Source: Verrucomicrobiota bacterium
GTDB lineage: Bacteria; Verrucomicrobiota; Kiritimatiellia; B70-G9
Length of the DNA: 9,855 bases
Direction: 5' to 3'
Assembly (NCBI GenBank): GCA_003641465.1
Contig: QNAJ01000040.1
Coordinates: forward strand, 1 to 9,855
A model generated the notes under the pieces. It worked only from the letters and a program-made list of their open reading frames with translations, was not told the DNA's origin and made no database searches. The position numbers and the translations under genes were made by a program. Shown here in pieces: positions 1 through 6,433 of this stretch (position 1 is the stretch's first letter; each line of letters starts with the position of its first letter).

Positions 1-2277
1 AGTCTGGGAGCCCGGACTCTGGTCCGTGACGTGGGGCGGGTACTGGAAATTCCTTTCCCCGAGTGTGACCGCCTGGCACGCATGATTCCTGAAGACCCCC
101 ACATCACCCTGGACCGTGCCCTGGAAGAGAGCCCCGATTTTCGTAATGAAGTGCGCACCAACCCCAACGCCAGGACCATCCTCCAGTTCGCCCGCATTCT
201 CGAAGGACTGCCGCGTCACGCCGGAACCCATGCCGCGGGGGTGGTGATCGCCGAAAAGCCCCTGGTCGAAATAGTCCCACTGGCCCGCGATAAAGAGCAG
301 AACATCGTCACTCAGTTCGAGATGAAATCGCTGGAAAAGGTCGGTCTGCTGAAAATGGACTTCCTCGGCCTGAAAACCCTCACGGTTATCCAGAAAACGC
401 TCGACAACATCGAACGCACCCGCGGAGAGAAAGTGGATATCGAGAAAATTCCCATGGATGACCAGTCTACCTTTGACCTCCTCAACCGCGGAGATACGGT
501 GGGCGTCTTCAAGGTTGAGAGTCGGGGTATGCGCGCCCTGCTGCGGCGGATCGGATTGACCTCATTCGAAGATCTGATCGCCATGATAGCGCTCTTCCGG
601 CCCGGCCCCATGAACATGCTTGATGACTACGTCAACCGCAAACACGGCAAAGTGCCCATCACCTACGACCATCCCCTGCTGGAACCCATTCTCAAGGAAA
701 CCTACGGCGTCATGCTCTACCAGGAACAGGTGCAACAGGCAGCCAACGTCCTGGCCGGATTCACCTTGGGCCAGGGCGATATCCTCCGGCGCGCCATGGG
801 AAAAAAGAATCCCGAGGTCATGGCGGCTCAACGCGAACGCTTCATCAAGGGCTGCTGGGAAAAGAACCGGATACCCGCTGAACAGGCCGCCCGCATCTTC
901 GACCGGATGGAACGTTTCGCGGGCTACGGATTCAATAAGTCACACAGTACAGCCTACGCCATACTTTCCTATCAGACCGCCTACCTCAAGGCCCATTACC
1001 CGGTCGAATTCATGGCCGCCCTGATGACCAGCGAAATGGGCAACACCGACAAGCTTCCGGTGCTCATCGAGGAGGCCCGCAACATGGAAATCGCGGTGCT
1101 TCCTCCCAATATCAACGAAAGCCTGCTCGAGTTCACGCCGGTTGTCCCTTATCAATCCCACCACGGCCGTAAGTACGTGGGCGCGATCCGGTTCGGTCTC
1201 GCGGGGGTGAAGAACGTCGGCGCCGCCGCCGTCGAAGCGATTCTCGCCGAACGCGCCGCCAACGGTCCCTTCAAGGGTCTCATTGATTTCTGCATGCGCA
1301 TGGATTCCCAGCTGGTGAACCGTAAAGTCATTGAAAGTCTCATCAAATGTGGATGTTTCGACTTCACCCGTATCTCGCGCGGGCGCCTCTTTCGGGGACT
1401 GGACACCGCCCTCGCACGGGCCGAAACCGCCCGCCGTGACCGACTCAGTGGGCAGGGGCACCTGTTCGGAGACAGTTCCGAGTCCGGCTTGCTCGACGAT
1501 TCCTCCCTGCCCGAGGGGGCTCCCTGGAGTACCGCCGATATGCTCGCGGCAGAGCGCGAGCTGCTGGGATTCTACATCTCCGGCCATCCTCTGAAGGAAT
1601 ATGAGTGGATACTGGAAAACTTCGGCTTCACGCGTATTGCCAATACCTCCAGCGTAGCGCCGGGAAGTATTGTGCGGCTCGGAGGGATGGTCACCCGCCT
1701 CCAGCGGCGTACAACCCGCAAAACCCAGGAAAACATGGCCACATTCCACCTGGAAGGCATCGAAGGCGCAGTGGAGGTGGTTGTATTCCCGTCTGTCTAT
1801 AAGGACTGTGGGGTCTACCTGAAGGAAAAGGCTCCCGTGATGGTCATCGGTGAGCTCAGCACCGAAGACGTGTTGCGACTCAAGGCGGCCGATATCTGCC
1901 CGCTGCACGAGGCCCCTCAACGGCTGGCGGCGGCCGTCTACGTCCGCATTCCGGAGGCCTCAGTGGACGAACACCGGATCGCTGAATTGAAGCAAGTAAT
2001 CCAGCGCTTCCATGGCAAAACGCCCCTCTACATCTGCATCGAATTCCTGCATGGCGAAAAAGTCTTCACCGATACCGATCGCGGCCATTCGGTCTGCGTG
2101 AGTGAAGAGTTCGTCCGTCGCCTGGAACATCTCCTGGGTGAGGGATCGGTTTACGTGGAGGTCAAGCCCGCGGCCGCAGGCATCTCCCCCAACGGAAACC
2201 GCCGCAGGAAAGGGAACAATTCCACATCTGGCTCCCGCTCGCGCCGCATCCGACGCGCTGCAAATGTACAGAGCTGA
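1..2277 (+). CDS. dnaE: DNA polymerase III subunit alpha, 5'-truncated by the window edge
   Basis: This is the catalytic subunit of the replicative DNA polymerase III holoenzyme, a C-family polymerase. The reading frame is open from base 1 (SLGARTLVRDVGRVLE), so the GTG at 31 is internal and the true start lies upstream. About 400 N-terminal residues are missing, including the PHP domain and the first two palm aspartates. What remains reads in family order. The third catalytic aspartate lies in LLKMDFLGLKTL (Asp codon 358-360), followed by the fingers (RPGPMNMLDDYVNRKHG, then FNKSHSTAYAILSYQT at about 931-978). A helix-hairpin-helix (LAGVKNVG) starts near 1198. An internal beta-clamp-binding motif QGHLF is encoded at 1453-1467, matching QADMF of E. 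coli, and the OB fold covers about 1665-1860. The protein ends in a basic, Ser/Arg-rich tail of about 28 residues. Family identity is certain. Confidence 0.97.
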   Translation, partial: SLGARTLVRDVGRVLEIPFPECDRLARMIPEDPHITLDRALEESPDFRNEVRTNPNARTILQFARILEGLPRHAGTHAAGVVIAEKPLVEIVPLARDKEQNIVTQFEMKSLEKVGLLKMDFLGLKTLTVIQKTLDNIERTRGEKVDIEKIPMDDQSTFDLLNRGDTVGVFKVESRGMRALLRRIGLTSFEDLIAMIALFRPGPMNMLDDYVNRKHGKVPITYDHPLLEPILKETYGVMLYQEQVQQAANVLAGFTLGQGDILRRAMGKKNPEVMAAQRERFIKGCWEKNRIPAEQAARIFDRMERFAGYGFNKSHSTAYAILSYQTAYLKAHYPVEFMAALMTSEMGNTDKLPVLIEEARNMEIAVLPPNINESLLEFTPVVPYQSHHGRKYVGAIRFGLAGVKNVGAAAVEAILAERAANGPFKGLIDFCMRMDSQLVNRKVIESLIKCGCFDFTRISRGRLFRGLDTALARAETARRDRLSGQGHLFGDSSESGLLDDSSLPEGAPWSTADMLAAERELLGFYISGHPLKEYEWILENFGFTRIANTSSVAPGSIVRLGGMVTRLQRRTTRKTQENMATFHLEGIEGAVEVVVFPSVYKDCGVYLKEKAPVMVIGELSTEDVLRLKAADICPLHEAPQRLAAAVYVRIPEASVDEHRIAELKQVIQRFHGKTPLYICIEFLHGEKVFTDTDRGHSVCVSEEFVRRLEHLLGEGSVYVEVKPAAAGISPNGNRRRKGNNSTSGSRSRRIRRAANVQS

Positions 2278-2341
2278 GACGATCTCGGATCCTACCTGCT
2301 GCCCGCCTCACCACACTGAGAACCCTCGCTGTGTGAAATCC

Positions 2342-2390
2342 GTGAACATCCTGCAATGCCGTCCTCCGGGCAGCGCCGGCATCTGTTCAC
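2342..2390 (+). repeat. Two-part inverted repeat downstream of dnaE
   Basis: Outer arms GTGAACA (2342-2348) and TGTTCAC (2384-2390) pair perfectly. Inner arms ATGCCG (2356-2361) and CGGCAT (2377-2382) also pair perfectly, leaving an asymmetric internal loop of 7 and 1 bases and a 15-base apical loop. No T-run follows, so it is not a classical intrinsic terminator. It may stabilise the dnaE transcript end or be part of a structured RNA. Function unknown. Confidence 0.4.
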
Positions 2391-2416
2391 CTTACCGCCG
2401 CCGTCGCCACTCGGCC

Positions 2417-2451
2417 GGGGTGTAGTAGGCGACAGTCACGCCTGGCACCCC
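2417..2451 (+). repeat. GC-rich hairpin (11 bp, one internal loop)
   Basis: GGGGTG (2417-2422) pairs with CACCCC (2446-2451), and AGGCG (2427-2431) pairs with CGCCT (2439-2443). The internal loop is 4 by 2 bases and the apical loop is 7 bases. It is a stable predicted stem with no T-tract. It lies between the inverted repeat at 2342-2390 and the terminator-like hairpin at 2501-2534, so three structures follow one another in about 190 bases. Confidence 0.4.
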
Positions 2452-2500
2452 CCGCAAGGGAACGCGTCTATCGCGGAAGCACTCGCACGCCGCTCCTTCG

Positions 2501-2534
2501 GTGCTAACTTCTTGAGAGCAAAGCACTTATTTTT
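2501..2534 (+). terminator. Candidate intrinsic terminator before the nrdJ promoter
   Basis: GTGCT (2501-2505) pairs with AGCAC (2522-2526). An inner CTT/GAG pairing closes a 5-base loop, and TTATTTTT (2527-2534) follows directly. The stem is short, but the T-tract stands out in a GC-rich region and the position, just upstream of the nrdJ promoter, suits an end for dnaE transcripts. The left arm can also pair with an upstream AGCAC (2478-2482), giving a mutually exclusive alternative stem. An attenuator is therefore possible if a promoter exists further upstream. Confidence 0.4.
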
Positions 2535-2548
2535 CGGGAATATTGGCC

Positions 2549-2577
2549 TTGCCAACCACAATATATGGCACTATTTT
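2549..2577 (+). promoter_or_regulatory. Candidate sigma-70-type promoter of nrdJ
   Basis: A -35-like TTGCCA (2549-2554, five of six matches to TTGACA) is separated by exactly 17 bp from a -10-like TATTTT (2572-2577, four of six). Transcription would begin near 2584, giving a leader of about 80 bases before the nrdJ ATG. The first NrdR-box-like operator fills the spacer between the two hexamers. This is judged by eye only. The -10 is imperfect. Confidence 0.45.
2556..2571 (+). promoter_or_regulatory. NrdR-box-like operator 1
   Basis: CCACAATATATGGCAC matches 11 of 16 positions of the NrdR palindrome as I know it (acaCwAtATaTwGtgt), including the central AATATAT core and the CA just before it. 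It sits in the -35/-10 spacer of the candidate nrdJ promoter, where a bound repressor would block RNA polymerase. NrdR is the widespread repressor of ribonucleotide reductase genes, and no nrdR gene is visible in this window. Confidence 0.55.
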
Positions 2578-2597
2578 GCCGTAGAGGAGACTTGAGA

Positions 2598-2613
2598 ACC
2601 CAACATATAGTAA
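2598..2613 (+). promoter_or_regulatory. NrdR-box-like operator 2
   Basis: ACCCAACATATAGTAA matches 12 of 16 positions of the NrdR palindrome. Its centre (2605/2606) is 42 bp from the centre of box 1 (2563/2564), four helical turns, so both sites lie on the same DNA face. Paired boxes a whole number of turns apart are a known NrdR feature. This box lies about 20 bp downstream of the inferred transcription start. Confidence 0.55.
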
Positions 2614-2665
2614 CCCCCAGTTTTGTTGTACTGGGCCGCAGACCCGGCAGATCAGGAGGAAAGAG

Positions 2666-5560
2666 ATGGCAAGTACTGCGTCAACAGCCGACTCTGAAAA
2701 GATAACGGGAAGCTCTCTTTCCGGCTGCAGCGTCGTTCCCGGCGGTAAGGGTAAAGCCCTCCGATTCCAGCGCATGTTCAGTACCGCCGGCACTTCGCCG
2801 TTCGACACGGTCAAGTGGGTAAGACGGCGAGCCCGCATCACTGATGACAAGGGGAACGTAATTTTTGAACAGGACGGGGTTGAGGTGCCCGAATTCTGGT
2901 CGCAACTGGCCACCAACATTGTCGCCTCCAAGTATTTCTATGGCGAGGTGGGCACCCCCCAGCGGGAATACTCCCTGCGCCAGTTGATCCACCGCGTGGC
3001 ACGGACCATAACCGATTGGGGGCTGGCGGACGGCTATTTCGCCAGCGCTGAAGACGCTGCAGTATTCTATGATGAGCTGGTTTACTTGTGCCTGTACCAG
3101 TTCGGAGCCTTCAACTCGCCGGTATGGTTCAACTGCGGACTCTACCAGCAGTACGGTGTCGGCACCGGCAACAATCCCGGCAACTACTATTTTGACAAGA
3201 AAGACCAGCAGATCCGTCAGGCTGCAACCCAGTACGAGCATCCTCAATGCTCGGCCTGTTTCATCCAGTCGGTCGAAGACACCATGGAGAGTATCATGGA
3301 CCTTGCCCGCAGCGAGGCCATGCTGTTCAAGTTCGGCAGTGGTACCGGCACCGACCTTTCCACGCTGCGCAGTTCCCGGGAACGACTTTCCGGCGGCGGC
3401 CGCCCCAGCGGTCCGCTTTCCTTTCTTCGCGTATACGATGCAATCGCCAGCGTGATAAAGTCCGGCGGGAAGACCCGGCGTGCCGCCAAGATGAACTCCC
3501 TCAAATGCTGGCACCCTGATATCAAGGAGTTCATACAGGCCAAGGCCGAGGAGGAAAAGAAGGCCTGGGCGCTGATTGCCGAAGGATACGACGCCGACTT
3601 CAACGGGCCGGCCTATACGACGGTGGCCTTTCAGAACGAGAATCTGTCGGTCAGGGTGAGCGACGAATTCATGCGGGCGGTGCTCGAGGACCGCGAGTGG
3701 CAGACTCATTGGGTCACCGATCCCGGCAAGTCCGGCCCGAAGTACCGCGCTCGTGATCTGATGCGCTGGATCGCCGAGGGCACGTGGATATGCGGTGATC
3801 CCGGAGTGCAGTACGACGATACCATCAACCGCTGGCACACCTGCAAGAACTCCGGAAGAATCAACGCCAGCAACCCGTGCAGTGAATATATGTTTCTCGA
3901 TAACAGTGCCTGCAATCTGGCGTCATTGAATCTGCTCCGCTTCCTCGACCCGAACGGAAACTTTGACATCCGGCGTTTTGTGCATGCCGTGGAAATATTC
4001 ATTACGGCCCAGGAAATCATCGTGGATAACGCCAGTTACCCGACACCCGCAATCGCGCTCAACAGCCACCTGTTCCGTCCCCTCGGCCTCGGATACGCCA
4101 ACCTGGGTGCCCTGATAATGACCCTCGGCTTGCCCTACGACAGCGAAGCCGGCCGCTCCTGGGCGGCGGGTATCACGGCGCTGATGCATTTCGCCGCCTA
4201 TCGCCATTCGGCCCGCATGGCGGAAGCCCTAGGCACTTTTCCCGAGTTTCCGAAGAATCGTGAGCCGATGCTGGAAGTAATCCGCATGCACCGGGAAGCA
4301 TTGGCCGACATACCGGAAGGCTGCCGGCCGGAAATCCTGCAGGCAGCCGGAAAACTGGCGGAGGAGGTGCTGGAGGCCGGAGAACGGTTCGGCTACCGCA
4401 ATGCTCAAGTAACCCTCCTGGCACCCACCGGAACCATCGGTTTCATGATGGACTGTGATACCACCGGTATCGAGCCGGATATCTCGCTGGTGAAATACAA
4501 GCAACTGGCGGGCGGCGGTATGCTGAAGATCGTCAACCAGAGTGTGGCACCGGCTCTCCGGCGATTGGGATACACCGAAGAAGAAGTCAGCCGTATCCTG
4601 GACTATATTGACGAAAATGACACCATCGAAGGAGCTCCCGGGCTTAAAGAAGAACACCTGCCGGTATTCGATTGCGCCTTCAAGCCGGCCAAGGGTACCC
4701 GCTTCATTCCCTATATGGCCCATATCCGGATGATGGCCGCGGTGCAGCCGTTTCTCTCCGGAGCAATCAGTAAGACGGTCAACATGCCTAATTCAGCCAC
4801 AGTGGATGAGATCATGGAGGCGTACATCGAGGGATGGAAACTGGGCCTGAAGGCCCTGGCGATCTACCGTGACGGCTGCAAGCGGAGCCAACCGGTAAAA
4901 GCAAAGGCCGAAGAACGCGAGCAGGCCGAGGCACCGGCTTCCCTTTCGGCGGCGTCTCCGGCGCGGCCCTTCCGCCGCCGAATGCCGCCTACCCGGCGGT
5001 CCATCACGCACAAGTTCAGTGTCGGCGGGCATGAGGGATACCTGACCGTAGGGCTGTATGAAGACGGCTCACCCGGAGAGCTCTTCATCACCATGGCCAA
5101 AGAAGGCAGCACCATCGGCGGATTGATGGATTCTCTGGGTACCTGCGTCTCGCTGTGTCTGCAGTACGGCGTGCCGTTGCGCGCCCTGGTGGATAAATTC
5201 GCCCACACGCGCTTTGAGCCCAGCGGGTTCACCAGTAATCCCAACATCCCCATCGCCAGCTCGCTTACTGACTATATTTTCCGCTGGCTCGGGCATACTT
5301 TCCTGAAAGACTATCCGGATGAAACCACGGGGAAGTCACCGGAAGGCCAGGCGGCCGAACAGTGGGCCCGCAACAGCGCTGATGCGCAATCGGCGGATGA
5401 GCACAGTAAGGAACCCGCACGCAAGCCCGGGGCCGGACAGGTTCCGGTGGTGGCCACTTCCACCGACGCGCCGATCTGCGACGTATGCGGGTCCATTACT
5501 GTCCCCAACGGCCACTGCTACCGCTGCCCCAACTGCGGGCATTCAATAGGGTGCTCCTGA
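2666..5560 (+). CDS. nrdJ: Adenosylcobalamin-dependent (class II) ribonucleoside-diphosphate reductase
   Basis: This oxygen-independent enzyme reduces ribonucleotides to deoxyribonucleotides using a thiyl radical made from adenosylcobalamin. The ATG follows a strong Shine-Dalgarno (AGGAGG, 2654-2659) by 6 bases. The 964-residue length suits the long NrdJ subfamily. The radical motif N403-P-C405-S-E407 is intact. The redox pair is probably C198 (in CSACF) and C416, the latter 11 residues after C405. The phosphate-binding loop PTGTIG is at 587-592. After a charged, Ala/Pro-rich linker (about 745-778) comes a TSCPD domain (about 780-870). The C-terminus has paired CxxC motifs (C938/C941, C954/C957) plus C951 and C963 in an ending GCS, the usual tail that rereduces the active site or binds zinc. 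I see no N-terminal ATP-cone and no small subunit, as expected for class II. It is probably monocistronic, since the next gene is an opposing tRNA. Confidence 0.97.
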   Translation: MASTASTADSEKITGSSLSGCSVVPGGKGKALRFQRMFSTAGTSPFDTVKWVRRRARITDDKGNVIFEQDGVEVPEFWSQLATNIVASKYFYGEVGTPQREYSLRQLIHRVARTITDWGLADGYFASAEDAAVFYDELVYLCLYQFGAFNSPVWFNCGLYQQYGVGTGNNPGNYYFDKKDQQIRQAATQYEHPQCSACFIQSVEDTMESIMDLARSEAMLFKFGSGTGTDLSTLRSSRERLSGGGRPSGPLSFLRVYDAIASVIKSGGKTRRAAKMNSLKCWHPDIKEFIQAKAEEEKKAWALIAEGYDADFNGPAYTTVAFQNENLSVRVSDEFMRAVLEDREWQTHWVTDPGKSGPKYRARDLMRWIAEGTWICGDPGVQYDDTINRWHTCKNSGRINASNPCSEYMFLDNSACNLASLNLLRFLDPNGNFDIRRFVHAVEIFITAQEIIVDNASYPTPAIALNSHLFRPLGLGYANLGALIMTLGLPYDSEAGRSWAAGITALMHFAAYRHSARMAEALGTFPEFPKNREPMLEVIRMHREALADIPEGCRPEILQAAGKLAEEVLEAGERFGYRNAQVTLLAPTGTIGFMMDCDTTGIEPDISLVKYKQLAGGGMLKIVNQSVAPALRRLGYTEEEVSRILDYIDENDTIEGAPGLKEEHLPVFDCAFKPAKGTRFIPYMAHIRMMAAVQPFLSGAISKTVNMPNSATVDEIMEAYIEGWKLGLKALAIYRDGCKRSQPVKAKAEEREQAEAPASLSAASPARPFRRRMPPTRRSITHKFSVGGHEGYLTVGLYEDGSPGELFITMAKEGSTIGGLMDSLGTCVSLCLQYGVPLRALVDKFAHTRFEPSGFTSNPNIPIASSLTDYIFRWLGHTFLKDYPDETTGKSPEGQAAEQWARNSADAQSADEHSKEPARKPGAGQVPVVATSTDAPICDVCGSITVPNGHCYRCPNCGHSIGCS

Positions 5561-5606
5561 GGCCGGAGGGATGCCCGTGGGATGCGGTTGACAGGGCCTT
5601 TGCCGG

Positions 5607-5694
5607 TGGTGCTCGGGGGGGGATTCGAACCCCCACAGCCTTAAACGGCTACTAGGCCCTCAACCTAGCGTGTCTGCCATTCCACCACCCGAGC
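5607..5694 (-). tRNA. tRNA-Leu, anticodon GAG, with encoded CCA
   Basis: Read on the minus strand, acceptor arms GCTCGGG (5694-5688) and CCCGAGC (5617-5611) pair fully, followed by discriminator A (5610) and an encoded CCA (5609-5607). The anticodon stem CTAGG/CCTAG encloses the loop TTGAGGG, giving anticodon GAG (5661-5659), which reads CUC and CUU leucine codons. The long variable arm (AGCC/GGCT stem) is typical of class II tRNAs. The T arm has five G-C pairs around TTCGAAT. All arms are intact. It lies 46 bp beyond the nrdJ stop and points towards it. Confidence 0.97.
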
Positions 5695-5704
5695 GCGGCA
5701 CCTT

Positions 5705-5733
5705 AACATATCTACCGCCCTGAGCTTCCGCAA
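5705..5733 (-). promoter_or_regulatory. Candidate tRNA-Leu promoter
   Basis: On the minus strand a -35-like TTGCGG (5733-5728) lies exactly 17 bp upstream of a -10-like TATGTT (5710-5705). Transcription would start a few bases before the tRNA 5' end at 5694. Matches to consensus are modest (three and four of six), so the spacing and position are the main support. Confidence 0.4.
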
Positions 5734-5794
5734 GGCCCATTTGCGGCGCGCCGGATACTGGACTTGGGGGCCGCCGCCGGATAGCATCCCCGCC

Positions 5795-6406
5795 ATGAAA
5801 GTGATACTGGCAAGCCGTAATCCGGACAAGCTGCGGGAACTGCAGGCTTTGCTGGGTATTCCGGGCCTCCAGCTTCTCCCGGTGAGTGCCTTCCAGGTTC
5901 CCGAAGTGGAAGAGGATGGAGACACCTTCGAGGCCAATGCGGTTAAGAAGGCCCGTATCACTGCAAAGAGCACCGGCCACTGGGCACTCGCCGACGACTC
6001 CGGTCTCGAAGTCTACGCGTTGGACATGAAGCCCAGTGTCTATTCCGCCCGTTTTGCCGGCAGGCACGGGGATTACGCCGCCAACAACCGCAAGCTGCTG
6101 GAACTGCTCCGGAACGTCTCTGACCGCCGGGCCCGCTTCCGCTGCGTTATCGCGCTTTCAAGCCCCGCCGGGCGATGCCGCACGGTGGAAGGGGTTTGCA
6201 CCGGCCGGATCGCAGATGCTCCCCGCGGCCTTCACGGCTTCGGATACGACCCGGTCTTCATCCCTGCCGGGCACCGGAAGACCTTCGCGGAAATGTCTCC
6301 GGAAGAAAAAAACCGTCTCTCCCATCGGTTTCGTGCCGCTTGGGCCGCGCGCCAGGCCTGGGGATCCCTTTTGAGTGGACCCGATCTGCCCGACTGGCCG
6401 GACTGA
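5795..6406 (+). CDS. rdgB: dITP/XTP pyrophosphatase (non-canonical purine NTP hydrolase, RdgB/HAM1 family)
   Basis: This enzyme hydrolyses dITP, XTP and related deaminated purine nucleotides to monophosphates plus pyrophosphate, keeping them out of DNA and RNA. The 203-residue protein has the full family length. The N-terminal strand and nucleotide-binding motif are MKVILASRNPDK (S7-x-N9-xx-K12). The acidic loop EEDGDTFEANA precedes the catalytic ALADDSGLEV (D67, D68). FGYDP (149-153) and S176-H177-R178 complete the base pocket. I chose ATG 5795 because family homology starts there; the 18 codons upstream in frame look unrelated. No Shine-Dalgarno is visible, and a -10-like TAGCAT (5782-5787) ends 7 bases before the ATG, so the message may be nearly leaderless. 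It is divergent from the tRNA gene and convergent with the sigma gene, 27 bp away. Confidence 0.95.
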   Translation: MKVILASRNPDKLRELQALLGIPGLQLLPVSAFQVPEVEEDGDTFEANAVKKARITAKSTGHWALADDSGLEVYALDMKPSVYSARFAGRHGDYAANNRKLLELLRNVSDRRARFRCVIALSSPAGRCRTVEGVCTGRIADAPRGLHGFGYDPVFIPAGHRKTFAEMSPEEKNRLSHRFRAAWAARQAWGSLLSGPDLPDWPD

Positions 6407-6408
6407 AG

Positions 6409-6431
6409 AAAAGATACCCGTCCCTCACGGT
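6409..6431 (-). terminator. Weak candidate terminator of the sigma gene
   Basis: On the minus strand, just past the TAG stop, ACCGT (6431-6427) can pair with ACGG-G-T (6421-6416) with one bulged G, followed by ATCTTTTCTT. The stem is only 5 bp, so support is weak. The T-rich tail overlaps the end of the convergent rdgB gene. Confidence 0.25.
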
Positions 6432-6433
6432 GG

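Larger units (their letters stand above)
2278..2548. other. Non-coding 5' part of the dnaE-nrdJ gap, rich in inverted repeats
   Basis: I see no convincing gene here. A 79-codon frame at 2356-2595 has no ribosome binding site and a composition unlike a protein. The stretch contains three inverted repeats (2342-2390, 2417-2451, 2478-2505) and then a hairpin with a T-tract (2501-2534), each listed separately where useful. It could be the 3' untranslated region of dnaE or a structured leader. I checked it for the conserved boxes of a cobalamin riboswitch, which would suit a B12-dependent enzyme downstream, and did not find them. Confidence 0.6.

Noticed and set aside
31..33. GTG at 31 as the start of dnaE
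   Set aside because: The frame is open to base 1 and the residues before it (ARTLVRD) are conserved polymerase III alpha sequence.
940..1920. 326-codon minus-strand frame inside dnaE
   Set aside because: It is antisense to highly conserved polymerase sequence, has no ribosome binding site and no recognisable domain.
2356..2595. Small protein of 79 residues between dnaE and nrdJ
   Set aside because: No ribosome binding site, no recognisable motif, and it runs across hairpins, the terminator-like tract, the promoter and an operator.
2278..2665. Cobalamin riboswitch upstream of the B12-dependent reductase
   Set aside because: An AAGGGAA word occurs near 2456, but the other conserved boxes (GGTG with following A-rich core, CCCGCNACTGT, AGCCAGGAGACC-like end) are absent in order and spacing.
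2681..3838. 385-codon minus-strand frame inside nrdJ
   Set aside because: It is antisense to the conserved reductase, and its composition follows from GC-rich codon positions of the real gene.
5607..5694. tRNA-Leu as an integration site of a mobile element
   Set aside because: No integrase and no repeat of the tRNA 3' end is visible in the window; flanking genes are housekeeping.
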